DNA from: Candidatus Gastranaerophilales bacterium
GTDB lineage: Bacteria; Cyanobacteriota; Vampirovibrionia; Gastranaerophilales; Gastranaerophilaceae
Assembly (NCBI GenBank): GCA_947624325.1
Contig: CANQJT010000002.1
Span: 62,001-126,000 of the forward strand
Reading direction: 5' to 3'
Length of the DNA stretch: 64,000 bases
Every line of letters starts with the position of its first letter. The stretch's first letter is position 1. Positions 44,037 through 53,158 of the stretch are shown in pieces. The translations under genes were made by a program, and so were the position numbers. Below the pieces are notes generated by a model. It was not told the DNA's origin. It saw nothing but the letters and a program-made list of their open reading frames with translations, and searched no databases.

Positions 44037-45356
44037 ATGAAACTTAGTTTAGGTGAGATAATTAAAGCAAGCGGAGCTGAACTTTTAAAAGGGGTTGATG
44101 TGCCTGTTTTGTTTGCTTTTTCAACTGATACGAGAACAATAAAACAGGGTGAATTATATATTCCGCTTAAGGGCGAAACTTTTGACGGGGAAAATTTTAT
44201 TCAAAATGCTTTAAATGCAGGTGCTGAAGGCTATTTTACATCAGATAAAAATAAAATAGTTGATAATGCTAAAATAATACTTTATGTTAAAGATACTAAA
44301 GACGCATATTTAAGACTTGCTCATTTTTATAAAAATAAAATTAATCCTTATACAATAGCAGTTACGGGAAGCAGCGGTAAAACCACGGTTAAAGAAATGC
44401 TCTATAGTGTTTTTAAAAATACAGGCGAAACCGTAAAATCTATTTTAAACCATAATAACGAAATAGGCTTGTGTCAGACACTTTCTTCTCTTGAACCTTC
44501 AACAAGATATTTGATTGTAGAAATGGGTATGAGAGGTTTTGGCGAGATTGATTTGCTTTCAAAATACACTGAGCCTGATATAGGTATTATTGTTAATACA
44601 GGAAGTGCGCATATAGGAAGATTGGGTTCTCTTTTAAATATTGCAAAAGCTAAATTTGAGATTGCTCATTATATTAAACAAAACGGAATTTTAATTGCTC
44701 ATAATAACCCTTTAATCAGGCAGGTTAACGATAATAAGCATAATACAATTTATTTCGGCTTAAATGATGAAAATTTAAAAATTCTTGAAATGACTGCATT
44801 TTCCTGCAAATTTAATTATAAAGGATATGAATATAAATTAAATGTTGCAGGAGAACATAACATTCAAAATGCTCTTGCCGTTATAGAAGCAGGATTATTT
44901 GCAGGGCTTGGTGAAGATATTATTGCAAAAGGTCTTGAAGAATTTTCGCCAATAGAAAAAAGATGGGATGTTCAGGAAATAAAAGGGTTTAAGATTATAA
45001 ATGACAGCTATAATTCAAATCCTGAATCAGTTAAAGCAGCTATAAATACATTTTTATCATATACCCCTTCACCTAAATCAATAGTATTGGGAGATATGGG
45101 TGAACTTGGATTAAATGAAGAAGAATATCACACAAAAACAGGTGAATTTATTGATAATTATGAATGTGATTATGTTTTAACAACAGGGGAACTTGCTAAA
45201 TTCATAAAACCATCTAAAGTTAAAACACTTCATTTTGATACTAAAAAAGAACTGGCGGAGTTTATTAAAAATAACCTTCCTAAAAATTCAAATATACTTT
45301 TAAAAGCATCAAGGTTTATGAAGTTTGAAGAGATTATTGAGGAGTTAAATAAATAA
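44037..45356 (+). CDS. murF: UDP-N-acetylmuramoyl-tripeptide--D-alanyl-D-alanine ligase
   Basis: Adds D-Ala-D-Ala to the murein precursor in the cytoplasm. The 439 residues show the N-terminal Mur ligase fold (FSTDTRTIKQGELYIPLKGE), the ATP loop VTGSSGKTTVKEM (about residue 110), the EMGM motif typical of MurF, HNIQNALAV, and NDSYNSNPESVKAAI. First gene of the local murein cluster; its stop overlaps mraY by one base (TAATG). Confidence 0.95.
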   Translation: MKLSLGEIIKASGAELLKGVDVPVLFAFSTDTRTIKQGELYIPLKGETFDGENFIQNALNAGAEGYFTSDKNKIVDNAKIILYVKDTKDAYLRLAHFYKNKINPYTIAVTGSSGKTTVKEMLYSVFKNTGETVKSILNHNNEIGLCQTLSSLEPSTRYLIVEMGMRGFGEIDLLSKYTEPDIGIIVNTGSAHIGRLGSLLNIAKAKFEIAHYIKQNGILIAHNNPLIRQVNDNKHNTIYFGLNDENLKILEMTAFSCKFNYKGYEYKLNVAGEHNIQNALAVIEAGLFAGLGEDIIAKGLEEFSPIEKRWDVQEIKGFKIINDSYNSNPESVKAAINTFLSYTPSPKSIVLGDMGELGLNEEEYHTKTGEFIDNYECDYVLTTGELAKFIKPSKVKTLHFDTKKELAEFIKNNLPKNSNILLKASRFMKFEEIIEELNK

Positions 45357-46330
45357 TGGGTTTTAATATATTAATAGTAGTCGCTCTGCTTGTGGCTTTT
45401 GTTTTAACATTATTATTGGGTGTTGTGTATATTGATTTCCTTAAAAAGAAAATGTATACGCAGTATATTTTAGAGGATGCTCCCGAAAATCATGCAAAAA
45501 AAGCCGGAACACCCACGACAGGCGGAGTTTTTATTGTTGTTTCTATTATTATGGCTTCTCTTGCAGTATTAACTATGAATCAAAGTCTTACCCCATCAGC
45601 CATGATAATACTAATGACATTTTTATTCTTTATGTTGGCAGGCTTAAAAGATGATTTGGGTAAGATAAAACATAAAGAAAATAAAGCAGGGCTTACTCCC
45701 AGAAACAAGTTATTTTTTCAAATAGCAATCGGGCTTTTGCCTGCTGCATACATGACTGTTACGGGGCAGACTTATTTAAGTTTAGGTCAGTTTAGTTTTG
45801 ATTTACACTATTTTTATCCCTTTTTTGCACTGTTTTTTATAACGGGTGTATCTAATGCCGTTAATTTAACTGACGGTCTTGACGGACTTGCCTCTGCAAA
45901 CTGCGCTGTAGCATTTACCGCATGCGCAATAATTTGTGCTATTACGGGTCAGGTTGATTTGGCTATAATATCTGCAGCTACGGTTGGTGCTGTTATAGGA
46001 TTTTTATACTTTAACAGATATCCGGCTAAAGTATTTATGGGTGATACAGGCTCTTTAGCTTTGGGCGGTCTATTGGCAGTCCTTGCTGTTATGGGAAAAT
46101 TTGAACTTTGGATTTTGTTAATAGGGTTTCTTTTCTTTTGCGAAACAATGTCCGTTATTATTCAAGTTACAAGCTTTAAACTGACAGGTAAAAGAGTATT
46201 TAAAATGAGTCCTATTCATCATCATTTTGAACTTTCAGGGTGGAGCGAGAATAAAATCGTTACTGTATTTTCAATAGTGAGTTTGGTGTTTAATGCACTT
46301 GCTGTTATTTTATTTAATTATTTATGGTAG
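45356..46330 (+). CDS. mraY: Phospho-N-acetylmuramoyl-pentapeptide transferase MraY
   Basis: Transfers the muramyl-pentapeptide phosphate to undecaprenyl phosphate, giving lipid I. The 324 residues have about ten membrane helices. The catalytic and family motifs are GTPTTGG, the Asp-rich LKDDLGKI, NAVNLTDGLDGLA, VFMGDTGSLALGG and the histidine motif MSPIHHHFELSG. Starts inside the murF stop; murD follows seven bases later. Confidence 0.97.
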   Translation: MGFNILIVVALLVAFVLTLLLGVVYIDFLKKKMYTQYILEDAPENHAKKAGTPTTGGVFIVVSIIMASLAVLTMNQSLTPSAMIILMTFLFFMLAGLKDDLGKIKHKENKAGLTPRNKLFFQIAIGLLPAAYMTVTGQTYLSLGQFSFDLHYFYPFFALFFITGVSNAVNLTDGLDGLASANCAVAFTACAIICAITGQVDLAIISAATVGAVIGFLYFNRYPAKVFMGDTGSLALGGLLAVLAVMGKFELWILLIGFLFFCETMSVIIQVTSFKLTGKRVFKMSPIHHHFELSGWSENKIVTVFSIVSLVFNALAVILFNYLW

Positions 46331-46336
46331 GAAATT

Positions 46337-47686
46337 ATGAAAAGAAAATGGAATGATAAAAAAGTTTTAATATTGGGTCTTAGTAAAAGCGGAGTTGCGG
46401 CAGCAAAATATTTAAATTCCAAAGGTGCCCAATGCTTTATAACCGAGTTTAAACCGCTTGAAGATAAAGACAAAGAACTTATTAAGGAACTTGAAGCAGA
46501 AGGTATACAAGTAGAAACCGGCGGACATAGTGATGAATTTATTAATGATTCTTATATTGCAATTACAAGCCCCGGAATTCCGCCCAAAAGTGAGATTTTT
46601 ACAAGATTAAAAGAAAAAAATATTAATGTTATAGGGGAAGTTGAACTGGCTTACCTTGAGGCAAATTCGCCTTTTATAGCTATTACTGGTACAAACGGAA
46701 AAACCACCACAACATATTTAACATCTCACATTCTCTCAAGTGAATATAATGCTCCTGTTTGCGGAAATATTGGTGTTCCGCCTACTTCGTTATTGGATAA
46801 AAAACCGGATTATTTTGTCTGCGAGACAAGTTCTTTTCAGCTTGCCTCCTCGCCGACATTTCGTCCGCAAATAGCTTGTTTTCTTACCTTTACTCCCGAC
46901 CATATAGATTGGCACGGAGGTCTTGATAAATATTTTGAAGCAAAAATAAGTCTTTTTAAAGATTATAAACAGCCTATGTATGCTGTATTTAGCGGTGTTG
47001 ATGAAAAAATATTTGAATTTTCCAAAACTTATTCGGGCGAAAAATATATTTATGCAAAAGAAACAGATAAAAACTGCTGTTACATTAAGAATGACTCAAT
47101 TTATTTTAAAAGAAATACGGAAGAAGAAATTATTAAACTGTCTGATATTCCGCTTGTAGGCGAACATAATTATCAAAATACAATGTGTGCAATAGTTGTA
47201 GCAAAATTAATCGGAATATCAAATGAACATATTAAACAGCAAATTATGTCGTTTAAACCTGTAGAGCATAGAATTGAATATGTTGCAAATGTTCAAGGTA
47301 AAGCTTTTTATAATGATTCAAAAGCTACTAACCCCGAAGCCTCTTTTGTGGCATTAAAAGCTTTTGACGGTAAAAAACTTACTCTTATTGCAGGCGGAAG
47401 GGATAAAAATACCGATTTAACGGAATTTTGCACGGATTATGTTAATAAATACGTATCAACGGTAATATTAATCGGCGAGGCAGCTCAAAGGTTTAAAGAA
47501 AATATGCAAAAAAACGGCTTTAATAATATAATTGATGCAGCATCGCTTCAGCAGGCAGTCGATATTTCTTTAACTTTAAATGATGAAGTTGTTTTATTAT
47601 CACCGGCTTGTGCAAGTTATGATATGTTTAACAGTTATGAACACAGAGGAGAAGTGTTTAAAGAATATGTCAAATCCAAATTATGA
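46337..47686 (+). CDS. murD: UDP-N-acetylmuramoylalanine--D-glutamate ligase
   Basis: Adds D-Glu to UDP-MurNAc-L-Ala. The 449 residues have the N-terminal Rossmann-like domain (VLILGLSKSGVAAAKYL), the ATP loop ITGTNGKTTTTYL, HRIEYV, YNDSKATNP and LLSPACASYDMF near the C terminus. Its last 20 bases overlap the ftsW start, in another frame. Confidence 0.96.
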   Translation: MKRKWNDKKVLILGLSKSGVAAAKYLNSKGAQCFITEFKPLEDKDKELIKELEAEGIQVETGGHSDEFINDSYIAITSPGIPPKSEIFTRLKEKNINVIGEVELAYLEANSPFIAITGTNGKTTTTYLTSHILSSEYNAPVCGNIGVPPTSLLDKKPDYFVCETSSFQLASSPTFRPQIACFLTFTPDHIDWHGGLDKYFEAKISLFKDYKQPMYAVFSGVDEKIFEFSKTYSGEKYIYAKETDKNCCYIKNDSIYFKRNTEEEIIKLSDIPLVGEHNYQNTMCAIVVAKLIGISNEHIKQQIMSFKPVEHRIEYVANVQGKAFYNDSKATNPEASFVALKAFDGKKLTLIAGGRDKNTDLTEFCTDYVNKYVSTVILIGEAAQRFKENMQKNGFNNIIDAASLQQAVDISLTLNDEVVLLSPACASYDMFNSYEHRGEVFKEYVKSKL

Positions 47687-48800
47687 TAATATAAATCAAA
47701 ATAATTCCATAATGCTCTCAGGGTACGATTCTACCCTTACATTTATTGTTTTATTTTTAATTATAGTAGGATTTCTGGCTATATTTTCAGCAGGCGCTCC
47801 AAAGTGTATTATGCAGGGAACTCATTCAACTTTCTTTGTATTAAGGCAATTTATTTGGTTTATTCTTGGTTTTATTGCAATGATGACAATAAGCAGAATA
47901 AACTATAAAGCACTTGACAGATTAGCTCTGCCATTTGCGTGGATTATAATTTTTCTTTTGATTTGTGTACATTTCTTTGGTACAACCGTAAACGGTGCAA
48001 CAAGATGGCTTACTTTGGGTCCTGTTCAGTTTCAGCCTTCCGAGGCTGCAAAATTGTCTGTTATAATGCTGCTTGCAAGCTCATTTTCCAAAAATGTTAA
48101 TATTTTTGATTCACGTCAATTTAAATATTTTATTCCAATAATTATTATGCTGGGACTTATTTTTAAACAACCGAATTTAAGTATGGTAATTATTTTAATG
48201 CTATCGTCATTATTTATGTATTTTGCGGCAGGCGGAAGCATTAAATTAATAATAACAGGTGTTTGTATAGGCGCATTGGGTATTAGTGTTGCAATACAGT
48301 CATTTCAAAAACAAAGAATTCAAACTTGGCTTCATCCTGAGGCTGATCCATACGGAGCAGGTTATAATATTATTCAATCAATGGTGGCATTTGTCGCAGG
48401 CGGTTTCTTCGGAGAAGGCTACGGTAACTCGGTTCAAAAATTAGGCTGGCTCCCCGAAGGTCATACGGATTTTATTTTTGCTGTTTTTGCGGAAGAATTT
48501 GGTTTCCTGGGGTGTCTTTTAGTTATTGGGCTGTTCCTTGCTTTCTTGCAAAGAGGTTTATTAATTTCCGCTAAATGCGAGGATGTTTTCGGAAAGCTTT
48601 TATCGGCAGGTATTACAGTTTCTATTACTCTTCAAGCATTTATTAACATTGCTGTTGCAAGTTCTATGTTTCCTGCAACAGGTGTTCCGCTTCCGTTTAT
48701 AAGCTATGGAGGTACATCTTTATTTATCACTATGTGCATGATTGGTGTTTTATTAAATATTTCAAAAAAAAGAATAAGAAGGTTCCCAAATGTCAGGTAA
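47667..48800 (+). CDS. ftsW: Lipid II polymerase FtsW (SEDS family)
   Basis: Division glycosyltransferase/SEDS protein with about ten membrane helices. Marks: TRWLTLGPVQFQPSEAAKLS, GEGYGNSVQKLGWLPEGHTD, FIFAVFAEEFGFLG and the last motif GVPLPFISYGGTSL. Its position between murD and murG favours FtsW over RodA. I chose ATG 47667 (MSNPNYDN); the frame is open upstream but that part lies fully within murD and is not SEDS-like. The product is 377 residues. Confidence 0.94.
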   Translation: MSNPNYDNINQNNSIMLSGYDSTLTFIVLFLIIVGFLAIFSAGAPKCIMQGTHSTFFVLRQFIWFILGFIAMMTISRINYKALDRLALPFAWIIIFLLICVHFFGTTVNGATRWLTLGPVQFQPSEAAKLSVIMLLASSFSKNVNIFDSRQFKYFIPIIIMLGLIFKQPNLSMVIILMLSSLFMYFAAGGSIKLIITGVCIGALGISVAIQSFQKQRIQTWLHPEADPYGAGYNIIQSMVAFVAGGFFGEGYGNSVQKLGWLPEGHTDFIFAVFAEEFGFLGCLLVIGLFLAFLQRGLLISAKCEDVFGKLLSAGITVSITLQAFINIAVASSMFPATGVPLPFISYGGTSLFITMCMIGVLLNISKKRIRRFPNVR

Positions 48801-49911
48801 CAAAGTATATTTTATTTCAGGCGGCGGAACGGGCGGACATATTTACCCTGCTTTTACTATTGTCGATAAACTTTTAAGGGATGAAGATACTAAAAAAATA
48901 TATTTTATAGGTAATCCTGATAATTTAGAGTTTGATATATGTAAAAATTATTCTGAAGTTGATTTTTTACCGGTTTCAGTTACGGGAATGCCCAGAAAGT
49001 TAGATTTATCTCTTATAAAATGGGGCTTTAATCTTTTCAAGGCATTTTTAAAAGCTCTTTCGTACATAGAAAAATATAATCCCGATGCTGTTTTTACGAC
49101 GGGCGGATATGTATCTGCCCCGATTGTACTTGCTTCCATGTTTAAGGAAAAACCATACATGATACATGACTGTGATTCTGTACCGGGACTTGTTTCAAAA
49201 CTTGCGGCACCAAAGGCAAAGGTTGTTTCGGTTGCTTTTGAAGGTGCTAAAAAGGTTTTAAAATCCAATAATATTCAATTTAATGGAAATCCCGTAAGAG
49301 AAGCTTTTTTTACTGTTACAAAAAGTGAAGCCAGGAAAAAATTAAATATTGCTGATGATAAATTGGTTATATTCGCCATGGGAGGTTCTCAAGGTGCTAA
49401 AACAATTAATAATGCAATGATTAATATACTTAAAACTTTGAATGAAACTTATAATGCTTATATAATCCTTCAAACAGGCAAAAAAAAGTACGATGATACC
49501 TTATCAGAACTTGATAAAATATATCCCGAATATAAAAATAATCCTGATATTTTTGTATGTCCGTATTTTGATGAAATGGTTTATCCTTTAAAGGCTTCTG
49601 ATATTGTAATTGCACGGGCAGGCTCTTTAAGTTTAACCGAAATTATCCAATGTAATCTTGTTTCAATATTAATACCGTACCCCTATGCTGCGCAGGATCA
49701 TCAAAGAAAAAATGCTAAAGAAATGTGCAAAAAAGGTGTTTCTTTATATCTTGAGGATAGTGATTGCAGTGCCGAAAATCTTTTAAATACAGTTTCTCAA
49801 GTATTATCAGATAAAGATAAATTAAATAAGATGAAAGAATGCACTATTTCTTTAGCAACAACAAATCCTGCAGATACCATAGTTAACCAATTAAAAAGCA
49901 TAATACAATGA
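48790..49911 (+). CDS. murG: UDP-GlcNAc:lipid I N-acetylglucosaminyltransferase MurG
   Basis: Makes lipid II at the inner face of the membrane. The 373 residues start with the glycine-rich GGGTGGHIYPA (residues 11-21), followed by TGGYVSAPIVLA, GNPVREAF, FAMGGSQGAK and the donor-binding IARAGSLSLTEI and PYPYAAQDHQRKNA. The start overlaps ftsW by 11 bases, and its end overlaps folC by four. Confidence 0.96.
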   Translation: MSGNKVYFISGGGTGGHIYPAFTIVDKLLRDEDTKKIYFIGNPDNLEFDICKNYSEVDFLPVSVTGMPRKLDLSLIKWGFNLFKAFLKALSYIEKYNPDAVFTTGGYVSAPIVLASMFKEKPYMIHDCDSVPGLVSKLAAPKAKVVSVAFEGAKKVLKSNNIQFNGNPVREAFFTVTKSEARKKLNIADDKLVIFAMGGSQGAKTINNAMINILKTLNETYNAYIILQTGKKKYDDTLSELDKIYPEYKNNPDIFVCPYFDEMVYPLKASDIVIARAGSLSLTEIIQCNLVSILIPYPYAAQDHQRKNAKEMCKKGVSLYLEDSDCSAENLLNTVSQVLSDKDKLNKMKECTISLATTNPADTIVNQLKSIIQ

Positions 49912-51128
49912 ATTTAAATTATACAAAATCAAAAGAACTTTTAACCTCGCAGGGTAAGTTTTATATTAATCTCGGGCTTGACAGAATTAAAGAATTACTT
50001 AATTTGTTAGGAAATCCGCAGGAAAAAATAAAAGTTATTCATATAGCAGGTACTAACGGAAAAGGCTCTGTGTCCGCTATACTTGCAGAAATATTAAAAT
50101 GCGCAGGGTATAAAACAGGTTTATATACAAGTCCTCATCTTGTTGAATATACGGAACGAATTAAAATCAATGATGATAATATTTCTCAGGAAGATTTTGC
50201 GTTCTATACAAGTGAAATATGTACTTTAGCGGAAAAAAATAATATTGATTTAACTGAATTTGAAATTTTAACAGCTGTCTGCTTTAAATATTTTTATGAT
50301 AAGAAGGTTGACTATGCAGTAATGGAAACAGGACTTGGCGGAAGATTTGATGCAGTTAATGTAATTAAAAAAAGTGTATTATCAATAATTACATCAATAT
50401 CTCTAGATCATACAGACAGACTTGGCGGTACAATTGAACAAATAGCATTTGAAAAAGCAGGAATAATTAAGGATAATTCCGTTGTTATTTTTAATGAAAA
50501 TAACTTGGGAATTGATATTATAGAAAAAATTACTAAAGAAAAACATTCAAAACTTGTAATTGTAAAAGATATTCCGATAAAATACGAGAATGGCTGTAAT
50601 ACTGCAATAATAGACGGCATGAATTATTCGTTTTCTCTTTTGGGTTTATATCAGCAAAAAAATCTGCCGCTTGCTTTAAAAAGTGCGGAATTATTAAGTA
50701 TTCCTAAAGATGCCGTATTTAATGCTTTAAAAAAAGTTAAATGGGGAGCGAGATTTGAGTATATAAAAGAAAAAAAATTAATAATTGACGGTGCTCATAA
50801 CCCTGACGGAGCATTAGAACTCAAAAAAAACCTTGATTTTTATTTTAAAGATAAAAAGAAAATATTTTTATATTCCTCACTTAACACAAAAGATTATTTA
50901 ACATATGCTAAAAATCTTTTTAAAGAAGATGATGAAATATATTTTTACGAATTTCATCACAAAAATGCGCTTTCTTATAAAGAGTTTATTTTAAAAAATT
51001 CTTGGCTTAAAAATGTTAAAGTTTTTGACCGTAATAATTTACAGGTATTCTTACAAAAAGACTGCCTGAAAGTTGTAACCGGCAGTCTTTATATGATTGG
51101 TGAATTGTATAGTGATTTATTAATTTAG
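49908..51128 (+). CDS. folC: Folylpolyglutamate/dihydrofolate synthase
   Basis: Mur-ligase-like enzyme that adds glutamate to folates and possibly to dihydropteroate. The 406 residues carry the P-loop HIAGTNGKGSVSAILAEIL, TSPHLVEYTERI, METGLGGRFDAVN, SLDHTDRLG and IDGAHNPDGALEL, all FPGS signatures. It is the last gene of the murein run. Its 3' end overlaps the minus-strand gene at 51120 by nine bases and contains the terminator of that gene. Confidence 0.95.
   Translation: MNLNYTKSKELLTSQGKFYINLGLDRIKELLNLLGNPQEKIKVIHIAGTNGKGSVSAILAEILKCAGYKTGLYTSPHLVEYTERIKINDDNISQEDFAFYTSEICTLAEKNNIDLTEFEILTAVCFKYFYDKKVDYAVMETGLGGRFDAVNVIKKSVLSIITSISLDHTDRLGGTIEQIAFEKAGIIKDNSVVIFNENNLGIDIIEKITKEKHSKLVIVKDIPIKYENGCNTAIIDGMNYSFSLLGLYQQKNLPLALKSAELLSIPKDAVFNALKKVKWGARFEYIKEKKLIIDGAHNPDGALELKKNLDFYFKDKKKIFLYSSLNTKDYLTYAKNLFKEDDEIYFYEFHHKNALSYKEFILKNSWLKNVKVFDRNNLQVFLQKDCLKVVTGSLYMIGELYSDLLI
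51057..51090 (-). terminator. Terminator for the minus-strand hypothetical gene, inside folC coding sequence
   Basis: AAAGACTGCC and GGCAGTCTTT form a perfect ten-base stem with a 14-base loop. On the minus strand the stem runs into TTTTTG, 30 bases past the stop of the gene at 51120. It overlaps the last codons of folC. Confidence 0.6.
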
Positions 51129-51830
51129 TTTTTTTGAACTTACACTGTAGTCAAGGATACTTCCGTCATTAAGTTTAAAACTTTCATTAAATGTTGATTT
51201 TTTTGTTTTAATTTGATTTTCAAAAGCAGATAATGAATTCTTATTAAAATAATATGTATGCTCCTGCTCCATACCTTTAGCCGTTTTCTTTATATATAAT
51301 ATTGTCGGCTCATTAAGGTATTGATATAGTTTTTCTGTTTCTTCATCTTGTTTTTTCGTCCATATGGATACTTGTGATACTTTATTATCAGAAGGATTAA
51401 AAACATATTCTGTTCCGGAGTCTTTTTTTGTTACTTTAATATTGTTAATTACAATATTTTGTCTGCCCCTTTTATATAAAATAGTTATTGTATCACCGTT
51501 TGCTCTTCTTTCCGTTAACAGTTCAGGCTTATTACCGGGCATAATTTTAAACTGTTTTAATCGGCCTTGTGCATATTGCAGCATTTCTTCGGCTTCTTTT
51601 TGTTTATTTTTTGCATCGGTCAGATATTTTTCTGAATTTGCTAATATTTGAGGCGCTCTTATTACCTGCAGATTATGAAATCTTGATTTTATGCTTCCTT
51701 GTGCAGCTAAACTCATTGCATCAAGCGAGGAGGCATACGGGGTTTTCTGCTCTTCTATTTTAATATTTTGCTTTTCTTTTGGGTTAAATACCTTTTCAAT
51801 ATTGTATGGTTTAACAGATTTTATTTCCAT
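51120..51830 (-). CDS. Hypothetical cytoplasmic or secreted-without-signal protein
   Basis: A 236-residue protein I do not recognise. It has no signal peptide or membrane helix. Residues 55-100 are a Gln/Lys/Glu-rich likely coiled coil (NSEKYLTDAKNKQKEAEEML), and residues 110-236 look beta-rich with repeated hydrophilic strands (GDTITILYKRGRQNIVINNI; TYYFNKNSLSAFENQIK). The start at 51830 is preceded by AGGGAAACTAA. It is convergent with folC. Confidence 0.7.
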   Translation of the reverse strand: MEIKSVKPYNIEKVFNPKEKQNIKIEEQKTPYASSLDAMSLAAQGSIKSRFHNLQVIRAPQILANSEKYLTDAKNKQKEAEEMLQYAQGRLKQFKIMPGNKPELLTERRANGDTITILYKRGRQNIVINNIKVTKKDSGTEYVFNPSDNKVSQVSIWTKKQDEETEKLYQYLNEPTILYIKKTAKGMEQEHTYYFNKNSLSAFENQIKTKKSTFNESFKLNDGSILDYSVSSKKLN

Positions 51831-51900
51831 TTAGTTTCCCTTCCTTATAAACTGGCAGATTTGCATGTTATAAATTTAAACATAAAAAAATTTGCGCATT

Positions 51901-51929
51901 AAAAAAGAGAATTAAAAATTCTCTTTTTT
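51901..51929 (-). terminator. Intrinsic terminator of the membrane-anchored small heat-shock gene
   Basis: AAAAAAGAGAATT and AATTCTCTTTTTT pair over 13 bases with an AAA loop, seven bases past the stop at 51936. On the minus strand the stem ends in T6. The symmetric flanks could also stop plus-strand transcription. Confidence 0.8.
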
Positions 51930-51935
51930 ATTTTA

Positions 51936-52529
51936 TTATTTTACCGGAACGGATATTATAAGCTTATTTCCGTCTTTTATTTTTGAAATATTCAAAATAT
52001 CGGAGTTCTCGGGAAGTATAAAATCTTGAGAAAAGGCAATATCTTCTTCATAACCCTTATCTTTTACGTGTGAATTGCCAAAAACGGTTAACTTTCTTCC
52101 GTTAACATTGTAGTTAATTTTGTTTTCATCATCTTGGAAGGGTTTTAGACCTATTGTTATATTAAAATGATTATCTTCAAAATCAGATTTGATTTTAACG
52201 TCATCTGTCATAAACATAGGCATCATCGGATGTTTGTGCTTAAGTTCGTGCATTTTAGGCTGAGGCATTTTTTTAAACATATCATCAAATGCTTTCATAT
52301 CTTGCCTGTACATTCTATCCATATCATCAAACATTTTTTGTTCAAATCTATTGGGTGTAAAACTTATTGAATTGAGCTTTCTTTCCATTATTTGATCGGC
52401 AACAAAATATATGGCGAGAAATCCGCCTAAAAATGCTGCTATTATCATTGCAATTCCCGTTTTTTTGCATTGGCATTCTTTATGGTCTTCATTTGTTTTT
52501 TCTTCGTTTATATTGTTGTTTTCTTCCAT
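51936..52529 (-). CDS. Membrane-anchored Hsp20/alpha-crystallin-like protein
   Basis: A 197-residue protein with a charged N terminus including the Cys pair CQCKK, one membrane helix at 24-43 (TGIAMIIAAFLGGFLAIYFV), a methionine-, histidine- and proline-rich linker (about 60-107, KKMPQPKMHELKHKHPMMPM) and a C-terminal alpha-crystallin-like domain (about 110-197). That domain reads like Hsp20: FSQDFILPENSDILNISKIK, then GNKLIISVPVK. Small heat-shock proteins are nearly always soluble, so membrane tethering is unusual. The His/Met-rich linker could bind metal (inference). Confidence 0.8.
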   Translation of the reverse strand: MEENNNINEEKTNEDHKECQCKKTGIAMIIAAFLGGFLAIYFVADQIMERKLNSISFTPNRFEQKMFDDMDRMYRQDMKAFDDMFKKMPQPKMHELKHKHPMMPMFMTDDVKIKSDFEDNHFNITIGLKPFQDDENKINYNVNGRKLTVFGNSHVKDKGYEEDIAFSQDFILPENSDILNISKIKDGNKLIISVPVK

Positions 52530-52544
52530 ATTGCTGTCCTTTCT

Positions 52545-52853
52545 TTAATTGTTTATACAATTATTTAAATATTCTATTGTATCAAGTTTATTATCATACA
52601 GAAATTTTAAAAAGTACAAATAATTTATATCATGTGATGAAATTGTTAAATTTATCTCAAAGCCGTCAGAACAAAACGGTTCATAATCATATATAACATA
52701 ACTGTTATATTTACTTTTCCACTCTTTTTTATCTACCGTACAATTATTTTCTATTGCAGTTTGTTCAAGCCACGGAATAATATCTTTAGATATATTTTTA
52801 AATTCTAACTGACTTCTCTGATTTAATCCGTTAATATACTTTTCTACCAGCAT
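52545..52853 (-). CDS. Small hypothetical protein
   Basis: A 102-residue soluble protein without recognised family. It begins MLVEKYINGLNQRSQLEFKN and contains WLEQTAIENNCTVDKKEW and an aromatic-rich C terminus (INYLYFLKFLYDNKLDTIEY). Ribosome-binding site is weak (GGGGTATAGAAA before the ATG). It lies 15 bases before the Hsp20-like gene in the same direction, likely one unit. The candidate RNA switch begins 23 bases upstream of its start, on either strand. Confidence 0.65.
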   Translation of the reverse strand: MLVEKYINGLNQRSQLEFKNISKDIIPWLEQTAIENNCTVDKKEWKSKYNSYVIYDYEPFCSDGFEINLTISSHDINYLYFLKFLYDNKLDTIEYLNNCINN

Positions 52854-52875
52854 TTTCTATACCCCGTAATCGATA

Positions 52876-52998
52876 ATTTACACACTTCCATACCAAGAGT
52901 GCAAAATGCACTTAGGATATAATCAGTGTAAATATATTTTAGTGAGAATAAAATAGACCAAGGTATAATATCTTGGTTAGATTTTCGGGCTATTTTTT
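52876..52998 (+). ncRNA. Candidate structured RNA with alternative terminator/antiterminator folding
   Basis: The 305-base gap 52854-53158 has no ORF. Outer stem ATTTACAC (52876-52883) with GTGTAAAT (52926-52933) encloses a second stem: ATACC/GGATAT and AGTGCA (52898-52903) with TGCACT (52907-52912). Downstream a terminator-like unit has AAAATAG (52950-52956) with CTATTTT (52990-52996), ACCAAG (52957-52962) with CTTGGT (52972-52977) inside, and T6 after it. ACCAAGA also occurs at 52892-52898 in the first domain and could take the same CTTGGT partner, giving a mutually exclusive fold. The rest of the gap is AT-rich leader to 53159. Confidence 0.45.
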
Positions 52999-53158
52999 AT
53001 TTATATAAATAAAAATTCGTTTAATAAATATAATTAAAATGCTTATTAATAAAGGGTTTTAACTCGGATATAAAGAATATATTAAAAAAACGGGAAATCA
53101 AATTTTTTGCTTTATAATAAAATCGGAAGTTAAATTATATATTAGAAGAGGCACAAAG

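Noticed and set aside
47580-47666. Longer FtsW N terminus within murD
   Set aside because: The extra residues lie wholly inside murD and do not resemble SEDS proteins; ATG 47667 gives a typical start.
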